Shown here in pieces: positions 15,385-20,402 of a stretch of DNA of 20,402 nt. The notes under the pieces are model-generated. The model did no database searches, was not told the origin of the DNA, and saw only the letters and a program-made list of their open reading frames with translations. The stretch's first letter is position 1. Each line of letters opens with the position of its first letter. The DNA comes from DASVLX01 sp035552275. GTDB taxonomy: Bacteria > Actinomycetota > Actinomycetes > Mycobacteriales > Pseudonocardiaceae. Position numbers and translations under genes: made by a program. Location of the stretch: positions 1-20,402 of the forward strand of contig DASZLR010000082.1 of the NCBI GenBank assembly GCA_035552275.1, read 5' to 3'.

Positions 15385-15509
15385 GGGGTCGTCACCTTCT
15401 TCCCGGCCTCGTAGATCGGTCGGTACTTGGCTCGTAGATCCATCGCGTGGATCACCAACTCGTCGTCATCGCCTAGTCGCACGATCAGGTGATGATCGGA
15501 CGGCGTCAG
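15381..15509 (-). pseudogene. Toxin-like fragment upstream of antitoxin remnant
   Basis: An open frame just after korB encodes LTPSDHHLIVRLGDDDELV followed by IHAMDLRAKYRPIYEAGKK and a short end. Its TGA overlaps the GTG of the antitoxin remnant, an arrangement typical of toxin-antitoxin operons. The IHAM-x-x-RAKY ending reminds me of small uncharacterised toxin-like proteins encoded next to ribbon-helix-helix genes, but I cannot name the family. The frame runs without a good start into the 3' end of korB, so the N-terminal part appears lost or overwritten. A short real ORF from GTG 15482 is also possible. Confidence 0.35.
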
Positions 15510-16576
15510 TCCGCGACGGTCCAGGTGTCCTTGCCGGTCAACAAGCCTTGGAGGTTGATCGGCTTGGCGTCCTGGGCCTGCTTGATCTGCGCACGGGCCT
15601 GGTCGTCGTAGGTGGGGGCGGTGATGTTGCGGAAGATGCCGGTGGGGACGTGTCCGAGGTCGGTGTTGGTGAGTCGGGAGAGCGCGAAGGCTTGGGTGGG
15701 GTCTTGTTGGGTGGCGTCGTGGACGATGACGGAGCCTTCGTCTACTTCGGTGGTTTTGCGGACGTGGAGGTTGCCGGTGGCCGGGTCGCGGACGACGCCG
15801 TATTCGTTGTCCTTGCCGAAGCGGATGGGTTGGCCGTCGCGGAGCGGGATGATGTGTTGCTCGCGCTCGCTGGGTTCTTTGAGGGTGTCGAAGGCGCCAT
15901 CGTTGAAGATGGGGCAGTTCTGGTAGATCTCGACCAGGGCGGTGCCGCGGTGGGCGGCGGCGGCTTGGAGGACTTCGGTGAGCTGGTGGCGGTCGGAGTC
16001 CAGGGCGCGGGCGACGAAGGTGGCTTCGGCTCCGAGGGCCAGTGAGACGGGGTTGAAGGGGTTGTCCACGGAGCCCATCGGGGTGGATTTGGTGATTTTC
16101 CCGGGTTCTGAGGTGGGCGAGTACTGGCCTTTGGTCAGCCCGTAGATGCGGTTGTTGAACAGCAGGATCTTGAGGTTGACGTTGCGGCGCAGGGTGTGGA
16201 TGAGGTGGTTGCCGCCGATGGACAGGGCGTCGCCATCACCGGTGACGACCCAGACACTCAAATCGGGGCGGGAGACGGCGAGACCGGTGGCGATGGCGGG
16301 GGCGCGGCCGTGGATGGAGTGCACGCCGTAGGTGTTGAGGTAGTAGGGGAAGCGGCTGGAGCAGCCGATGCCGGAGACGAAGACGATGTTCTCGCGCTTC
16401 AACCCCAGGGTGGGCAGGAAGGACTGGACGGCGGCCAGCACGGCGTAGTCGCCGCAGCCGGGGCACCAGCGGACTTCCTGGTCGGATTTGTAGTCCTTGG
16501 CGCGTTGGGGTTCCTCGGTGGTGGGTACCCCGTGCAGGCCGCCCAGTTCGGGCAGCCCGAGGTCGATCGCGGTCAT
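15506..16576 (-). CDS. korB: 2-oxoglutarate:ferredoxin oxidoreductase, beta subunit
   Basis: This 356-residue thiamine-diphosphate-binding subunit of a 2-oxoacid:ferredoxin oxidoreductase works with KorA to oxidatively decarboxylate 2-oxoglutarate to succinyl-CoA while reducing ferredoxin. It shows WCPGCGDY (Cys38, Cys41), a further Cys72 in GIGCSSR and a Cys in YQNCPIF, the likely 4Fe-4S ligands. The TPP motif is TGDGDALSIGGNHLIHT with NN further on (about 112-142). ATG at 16576 follows korA by 49 bases with GAGGGG upstream. Substrate choice (2-oxoglutarate rather than pyruvate) is inferred from the two-subunit architecture and mycobacterial KorAB similarity. Leu codons here are mostly CTC/TTG and Gln often CAA, unlike the nuo genes. 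Confidence 0.93.
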   Translation of the reverse strand: MTAIDLGLPELGGLHGVPTTEEPQRAKDYKSDQEVRWCPGCGDYAVLAAVQSFLPTLGLKRENIVFVSGIGCSSRFPYYLNTYGVHSIHGRAPAIATGLAVSRPDLSVWVVTGDGDALSIGGNHLIHTLRRNVNLKILLFNNRIYGLTKGQYSPTSEPGKITKSTPMGSVDNPFNPVSLALGAEATFVARALDSDRHQLTEVLQAAAAHRGTALVEIYQNCPIFNDGAFDTLKEPSEREQHIIPLRDGQPIRFGKDNEYGVVRDPATGNLHVRKTTEVDEGSVIVHDATQQDPTQAFALSRLTNTDLGHVPTGIFRNITAPTYDDQARAQIKQAQDAKPINLQGLLTGKDTWTVAD

Positions 16577-16625
16577 CGTGTGTGCCCCTCTACTGCTTTC
16601 ACTACCTGTTCTCGTTGTGCTGGTG

Positions 16626-18509
16626 TCACTGGCTGGTGATGAGGTCGGTGAGGACCCCTTCGAGTTCTTCGGCCTTGAAGGGGAGGCCGGCGACCTTGGT
16701 GTAGCTGATGGCGTCGACCAGGTACTTGGCCCGCAGCAGCAGGGCGAGTTGGCCGAGGTTCATTTCGGGCACCACGACCCGCTCGTAGCGGCGCAGCAGG
16801 TCGCCGAGGTTGGCGGGGAACGGATTGAGGTGCCGCAGATGCACCTGGGCCACCGACATGCCCTTGCGTCGTACTCGACGGCAGGCCGCGCCGATCGGGC
16901 CGTAGGAGGACCCCCACCCCAGCACCAGCACCCGGGCGTCGCCGGCGGGGTCGTCCACCACAGCGTCGGGGACGGGGATGCCATCAATTTTGGCCTGGCG
17001 TAGCCGGACCATGTGGTCGTGGTTGTCGGGGTCGTAGGAGATGGCGCCGGTGCCGTCGGCTTTTTCCAGGCCGCCGATGCGGTGTTGCAGGCCGGGGGTG
17101 CCCGGGACCGCCCACGGCCGCGCCAACGTCTCGGGGTCGCGGAGGTAGGGCCAGAACGTGTCGGAGCCATCCGGTGCGTTGGGTTCGGTGGCGAAGGTGA
17201 CCGACAGGTCCGGGAGGTCGGCGGCGTCGGGGATGAGCCAGGGTTCGGAGCCGTTGGCGATCGCCCCGTCCGAGAGCAACAACACCGGTGTCCGGTAGGT
17301 CAGCGCGATGCGGACGGCGTCCAGCACGGCGTCGAAGGTGTCCCCAGGCGATTGGGGGGCGATGATCGGAACCGGTGCTTCGCCGTTGCGGCCGAACATC
17401 GCCTGCAACAGATCAGCCTGCTCGGTCTTCGTCGGCAAACCGGTGGAGGGTCCGCCGCGTTGGACGTCGATGACCAGCAGCGGGAGTTCGGTCATCACCG
17501 CCAATCCGATTGTCTCGGACTTGAGAGCGACACCGGGGCCGGAGGTGGTGGTCACCCCCAACGCGCCCCCATACGCGGCACCCAGGGCGGCGCCGATGCC
17601 GGCGATCTCGTCCTCGGCCTGGATGGTGGTCACACCGTAGTTCTTGTGTTTGGACAGCTCGTGCAGGATGTCCGAGGCCGGGGTGATCGGATACGACCCC
17701 AACACCACCGGCAGCCGGGCTTGTTGGCCGGCGGCGATGATCCCGTACGCGAGGGCGGTGTTGCCGGTGATCTGCCGGTAAGTGCCGGTCGCCAGCTTCG
17801 CGGGGGCGACTTCGTAGGTGACGGCGAAGGCTTCGGTGGTCTCTCCGTAGTTCCAGCCGGCCCGAAACGCCAACACGTTCGCCTCGGCGATGTCAGGCTT
17901 GCCGGCGAACTTGTCCCGGAGGAACGCCTCGGTGCCCTCGGTGGGGCGGTGATACATCCACGACAACAACCCCAACGCGAACATGTTCTTGCACCGGTCG
18001 GCGTCCTTCTTCCCCAACCCCGTGGACTCCAACGCGCCCTGCGTCAACGTCGCCATCGCGACCTGGTGCACCTGAAACGAATCCAGCGACCCGTCGCCCA
18101 GCGGATCCACCGCGTAGCCGACCTTGGTCAGGTTGCGCTTCGTGAACTCGTCCGTGTTGATGATCAACACGCCACCGGCCGGCAGATCCCCGACGTTCGC
18201 CTTCAACGCGGCCGGGTTCATCACCACCAACACATCCGGCCGATCACCCGGAGTGAGGATGTCGTAGTCCGCGAAATGCAACTGAAAGCTCGACACACCC
18301 GGCAGGGTGCCCTGCGGCGCCCGGATCTCCGCCGGGAAGTTCGGCAAGGTCGCCAGATCATTCCCGAACGCCGCCGCCTCCGACGTGAACCGATCACCGG
18401 TCAACTGCATCCCGTCACCGGAATCGCCAGCAAACCGGATCACGACCCGGTCCAGCTTGCGGACTTCTGGTCCACCAGCTGAAACGCCGTTTCCCACCTC
18501 AACACTCAT
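16626..18509 (-). CDS. korA: 2-oxoglutarate:ferredoxin oxidoreductase, fused gamma-alpha subunit
   Basis: This 627-residue partner of KorB is a fusion of the gamma domain (about residues 20-200, starting VVIRFAGDSGDGMQLTGDRF) with the alpha domain (about 230-627, with LGSYPITPASDILHELSKH and QAEDEIAGIGAALGAAYGGA). The YPITP motif is the CoA/substrate-contacting signature of the alpha chain. ATG at 18509 has AGAGGA (18521-18526 on the + strand) eleven bases upstream, a long spacing. The same order and fusion are known in mycobacterial KorAB, an oxygen-tolerant CoA-dependent enzyme that can stand in for 2-oxoglutarate dehydrogenase. No ferredoxin gene lies in the window. Confidence 0.94.
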   Translation of the reverse strand: MSVEVGNGVSAGGPEVRKLDRVVIRFAGDSGDGMQLTGDRFTSEAAAFGNDLATLPNFPAEIRAPQGTLPGVSSFQLHFADYDILTPGDRPDVLVVMNPAALKANVGDLPAGGVLIINTDEFTKRNLTKVGYAVDPLGDGSLDSFQVHQVAMATLTQGALESTGLGKKDADRCKNMFALGLLSWMYHRPTEGTEAFLRDKFAGKPDIAEANVLAFRAGWNYGETTEAFAVTYEVAPAKLATGTYRQITGNTALAYGIIAAGQQARLPVVLGSYPITPASDILHELSKHKNYGVTTIQAEDEIAGIGAALGAAYGGALGVTTTSGPGVALKSETIGLAVMTELPLLVIDVQRGGPSTGLPTKTEQADLLQAMFGRNGEAPVPIIAPQSPGDTFDAVLDAVRIALTYRTPVLLLSDGAIANGSEPWLIPDAADLPDLSVTFATEPNAPDGSDTFWPYLRDPETLARPWAVPGTPGLQHRIGGLEKADGTGAISYDPDNHDHMVRLRQAKIDGIPVPDAVVDDPAGDARVLVLGWGSSYGPIGAACRRVRRKGMSVAQVHLRHLNPFPANLGDLLRRYERVVVPEMNLGQLALLLRAKYLVDAISYTKVAGLPFKAEELEGVLTDLITSQ

Positions 18510-18692
18510 GGGCTCGCCGATCCTCTTTCCCAGGCTAGCCCGGGCGACTGGCCCTCAGCCGCTCGGAGATCCACCGCGAGGGTAATCGCACACCTCGGAC
18601 TCCGACGCAAACCTCGCGTCGTCGGCCACGGTGTGGGAAACCCCAGCTCAGGCGCATGAGCTGTGCCGTGAAGTCGACGCCGTCCAGGGTCG

Positions 18693-18760
18693 GCTACCCC
18701 GCTGAAGTCCCGCTCACGCCGTGGTTGATCCGGCTTTCCGGCACACACGGCGGGGGTAGC
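18693..18760 (-). promoter_or_regulatory. Nested stem-loop in korA leader
   Basis: Three nested arms are visible. GCTACCCC (18693-18700) pairs with GGGGTAGC (18753-18760), CGCCGTG (18717-18723) with CACGGCG (18746-18752), and CCGG (18730-18733) with CCGG (18738-18741) around CTTT. Sixteen bases bulge on one side. It lies about 185 bases upstream of korA. It matches no riboswitch class I recognise; it could be a cis-acting RNA, a DNA site or part of a coding stretch. Confidence 0.4.
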
Positions 18761-18853
18761 GAACACGGCTGTGACCTCGCTCATGACACATCCACTCTAA
18801 GCCGGTCAATCCGCTGAACAGTCGTAAGGCGTTCCAGCTCACAGCTGCCCAGC

Positions 18854-18877
18854 GGCAGTGACCGGCATCACTGTGCC
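18854..18877 (-). terminator. Candidate hairpin after the Lrp-family gene
   Basis: CAGTGA (18856-18861) pairs with TCACTG (18868-18873) around a six-base loop, and flanking GGC/GCC bases extend the stem past a two-base bulge. It starts directly after the stop codon of the Lrp-family gene. No T run follows on the - strand, so termination is only plausible. Confidence 0.35.
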
Positions 18878-18878
18878 A

Positions 18879-19334
18879 TCACGGTCGGCCGGGATCGGGG
18901 GCGGGTGGCCGTTCCAACAGGGTCGACAGCACGACGGTGGAAACCGTGCGGTCCACGATGTCCAGCGCGCGCAGCCGTTCCAGCGCGGTCTCCAGATGGT
19001 GGATGCTCGCCGCCCGCAGCCGGACGATGGCGTCCGCCGCACCGGACACCGTGTACGCGCCGACCACCTCGGCCAACGGTTCCAGGCTGGCGGTGATCCG
19101 AGACGGCGCCACGTTGCCCCGGCAGCGCACCTCGACAAAGGCCTCGGTGCCCCAGCCCAGCGCCTCCGGATCGACCACCGCGGTGAACCCGCGCAGCACG
19201 CCCTGCTCCAGCAGCCGGTCCACCCGCCGCTTCACCGCCGGCGCGGACAGCCCGACCACCGAGCCGATCTCCGCGTAGCTGGACCGGGCGTGCGCCACCA
19301 GGCACGAAATGATTCGCTGGTCAATCGAGTCCAT
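18879..19334 (-). CDS. Lrp/AsnC-family transcriptional regulator
   Basis: This 151-residue protein has an N-terminal winged helix-turn-helix (about residues 2-50; DSIDQRIISCLVAHARSSYA, then IGSVVGLSAPAVKRRVDRL) and a C-terminal RAM-type ligand-binding domain (about 65-140). ATG at 19334 gives the usual family length; in-frame ATGs at 19343 and 19355 add 3 or 7 residues but would overlap the operator-like repeats. No clear ribosome site precedes any of them, so a leaderless transcript is possible. It is divergent from the DDAH-family gene, the same pairing as Rv2324/Rv2323c of Mycobacterium tuberculosis as I recall it. It likely responds to an amino acid such as arginine or ornithine and controls its neighbour, which is inference. 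Confidence 0.88.
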   Translation of the reverse strand: MDSIDQRIISCLVAHARSSYAEIGSVVGLSAPAVKRRVDRLLEQGVLRGFTAVVDPEALGWGTEAFVEVRCRGNVAPSRITASLEPLAEVVGAYTVSGAADAIVRLRAASIHHLETALERLRALDIVDRTVSTVVLSTLLERPPAPDPGRP

Positions 19335-19339
19335 ACGCA

Positions 19340-19375
19340 ACATTGTGCCGTACAAGACGCAATGTCACGACATTG
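19340..19375. promoter_or_regulatory. Operator-like repeats between lrp-type gene and ddaH
   Basis: Three copies of one six-base element occur: ACATTG at 19340-19345, its complement CAATGT at 19360-19365 and ACATTG at 19370-19375. The last two form a perfect CAATGT-N4-ACATTG palindrome, and the first two an inverted pair with centres 20 bases apart. Lrp-family dimers and octamers bind such spaced inverted sites. The site overlaps the predicted ddaH -35 and abuts the regulator start, fitting autoregulation plus control of ddaH. Confidence 0.6.
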
Positions 19376-19402
19376 ATCGCCGTTATCAGTGCCATCTACA
19401 TT
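19373..19402 (+). promoter_or_regulatory. Predicted ddaH promoter
   Basis: TTGATC (19373-19378) and TACATT (19397-19402) are spaced by 18 bases. The A of the ddaH ATG at 19409 falls where transcription should begin, and no ribosome site precedes it, so a leaderless mRNA is predicted. The -35 overlaps the palindromic operator. Confidence 0.45.
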
Positions 19403-19408
19403 CGGTTC

Positions 19409-20281
19409 ATGACTACGGTCTCGCCCGCGGCGCCGTCGATCACGGCGTCGGAACGCATCGCCGCCCTGCGCCGCTACCTGATGTGCCCGCCGCGCTACTT
19501 CACCGTCGAGTACACGATCAACCCGTGGATGGACCCGAGCGTGCCGGTGGACACCGAGCGGGCCATCCGCCAGTGGACCGAGCTGAAGCTGATCTACCAG
19601 CGGCTCGGGCATGTGGTCGAAGAGATCGAGCCGAGTCCGGGCCTGCCGGACATGGTCTTCGCCGCGAACGCCGGGCTGGTGCTCGACGGGCGAGTACTGG
19701 GCGCCCGGTTCCGCGCGCCGCAGCGGGCCGCCGAGGCCGAGCACTACCGGCGCTGGTTCGTGGACCGCGGCTTCCAGTACATCCGGATGCCGGCGTCGAT
19801 CAACGAGGGCGAGGGCGACTTCGCCTGGACCGGCCGGCTGCTGCTGGCCGGCACCGGATTCCGCACCGACCCCGCCAGCCACGCCGAGGCGCAGGAGTGG
19901 CTGGGCGAGCCGGTGGTGTCGCTGACCCTGGTCGACCCGCGCTTCTACCACCTGGACACCGCGCTGTTCGTGCTGGAGCCAGACAGCGGTCGGGGACCGG
20001 CGGCCGGGAACGTTGCCTACTACCCGCCGGCGTTCTCGGCCGGGTCGCGGCGGGTGCTGGCCCGGCTGTTCCCGGACGCGATCATCGCCACCGAGCGGGA
20101 CGCGACCTGCTTCGGCCTGAACGCGGTGTCCGACGGCCACAACGTGGTGCTGCCGATCGAGGCCACCGATCTCGCGCAGCGGCTTGTCGAGCGCGGCTAC
20201 CAGCCGCTGTTCGTGGATGTGTCGGAACTGCGTCGGGCCGGCGGCGGACCGAAGTGCTGCACGCTGGAAATCCGGAGCTAG
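19409..20281 (+). CDS. ddaH: Dimethylarginine dimethylaminohydrolase / arginine deiminase-family hydrolase
   Basis: This 290-residue amidinotransferase-fold enzyme hydrolyses the guanidino group of (methyl)arginine to citrulline. Visible landmarks are MCPPRYF (25-31), the INPWM segment, PDMVFAANAGLV (80-91), EGEGD (133-137), catalytic His181 in FYHLDTALF, and the C-terminal nucleophile region GGGPKCCTLEIR with Cys283-Cys284. ATG at 19409 is chosen because an in-frame ATG at 19343 lies inside the divergent promoter and would add non-conserved residues. The divergent Lrp-type gene suggests amino-acid control. In relatives an ornithine aminotransferase often follows, but here the next gene is convergent. 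Exact substrate (arginine versus methylated arginine) is not settled by sequence. Confidence 0.88.
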   Translation: MTTVSPAAPSITASERIAALRRYLMCPPRYFTVEYTINPWMDPSVPVDTERAIRQWTELKLIYQRLGHVVEEIEPSPGLPDMVFAANAGLVLDGRVLGARFRAPQRAAEAEHYRRWFVDRGFQYIRMPASINEGEGDFAWTGRLLLAGTGFRTDPASHAEAQEWLGEPVVSLTLVDPRFYHLDTALFVLEPDSGRGPAAGNVAYYPPAFSAGSRRVLARLFPDAIIATERDATCFGLNAVSDGHNVVLPIEATDLAQRLVERGYQPLFVDVSELRRAGGGPKCCTLEIRS

Positions 20282-20402
20282 AACCAGCTCCTGGTGGCCC
20301 AGATCGCCCAGGGCACGCTGTCGGTCAGCTTGTCGAGCTTGTCCATGTCATCCAGGTCATCCACGTTGTCGCCGGAACTGCTGACCCGCTCGCGGCGCCG
20401 GC
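20278..20402 (-). CDS. C-terminal end of an unidentified protein (partial)
   Basis: A - strand frame open from the window edge ends at TAG (20280-20278). The visible 40 residues read as an Arg-rich stretch, then an Asp/Leu/Lys-rich run (DNVDDLDDMDKLDKL) and the end TDSVPWAIWATRSWF. The Asp-Asp-Leu/Asp-Lys-Leu coding repeats suggest a low-complexity tail. Its stop shares bases with the ddaH stop in the four-base palindrome CTAG. The family cannot be recognised from this fragment, and no other frame looks better. Confidence 0.55.
   Translation of the reverse strand, partial: RRRERVSSSGDNVDDLDDMDKLDKLTDSVPWAIWATRSWF

Larger units (their letters stand above)
18510..18878. other. korA upstream region without a confident gene
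   Basis: This 369-base stretch lies between korA and the lrp-like gene, both on the - strand. It holds the nested stem-loop at 18693-18760, the korA ribosome site, a candidate lrp terminator at its far end, and a 92-codon - strand frame from ATG 18784 whose TGA overlaps the korA ATG (ATGA). That frame has weak codon bias after its first codons and no recognisable domain. I could not identify a convincing -10/-35 pair. Confidence 0.6.

Noticed and set aside
15408..15440. CTCGTAGATC direct repeats as attachment sites
   Set aside because: Ten-base copies only 23 bases apart within the toxin-like fragment, with no integrase or tRNA nearby; more likely small local duplication.
17013..18482. 489-codon + strand frame opposite korA
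   Set aside because: korA has unmistakable family motifs; the opposing frame shows only Gly/Gln/Arg/Asp-rich shadow composition.
18506..18784. 92-codon - strand frame ending in the korA start as a confirmed gene
   Set aside because: Codon bias fades after the first 15 or so codons, no domain or clear ribosome site is seen; kept only as a possible leader in the findings.

Overview
The window is very GC-rich with strong G/C third-codon bias, and it carries an actinobacterial-style NDH-1 operon. That points to a high-GC Actinomycetota member. The gene order, the hydrophilic tails on NuoH and NuoJ and the Lrp/DDAH pair make a Pseudonocardiales-type actinomycete my best guess, which is inference and not proven.

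Region 1 (1-12012, + strand) is the distal part of a respiratory complex I operon: nuoF (5'-truncated by the window edge), nuoG, nuoH, nuoI, nuoJ, nuoK, nuoL, nuoM and nuoN. Most junctions overlap by a few bases (GTGA, ATGA, TTGA), so translational coupling is likely. nuoM and nuoN appear to start with TTG. The only sizeable gap, nuoK-nuoL, holds an 8-bp tandem repeat that places TGA stops in all three frames. nuoG carries an in-frame low-complexity linker whose DNA looks like an inserted palindromic element. A 13-bp palindrome, GTCCAC(A/T)GTGGAC, recurs across the nuo genes at both intact and one-mismatch copies.

Region 2 (12028-15065, + strand) holds a long-chain polyprenyl diphosphate synthase, probably making the isoprenoid tail of menaquinone (the acceptor for complex I), and then an N-terminally membrane-anchored, acidic, low-complexity protein with a small conserved C-terminal domain. 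A strong hairpin follows, probably a bidirectional terminator.

Region 3 (15050-18509, - strand) holds korA (fused gamma-alpha) and korB of a 2-oxoacid:ferredoxin oxidoreductase, read towards a decayed toxin-antitoxin-like module. The ribbon-helix-helix antitoxin there is broken by two single-base insertions. The korA leader (18510-18878) contains a nested inverted repeat and a dubious small ORF.

Region 4 (18879-20402) holds an Lrp/AsnC regulator (-) divergent from a dimethylarginine dimethylaminohydrolase/arginine deiminase-family gene (+), with CAATGT/ACATTG operator-like repeats between them. The 3' end of an unknown gene (-) converges on it with overlapping stop codons.

No tRNA, rRNA, CRISPR array, intact IS element or phage gene was seen. 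The most unusual signals are the dispersed palindrome, the element-like insert in nuoG, the 8-bp stop-codon repeat and the structured korA leader.
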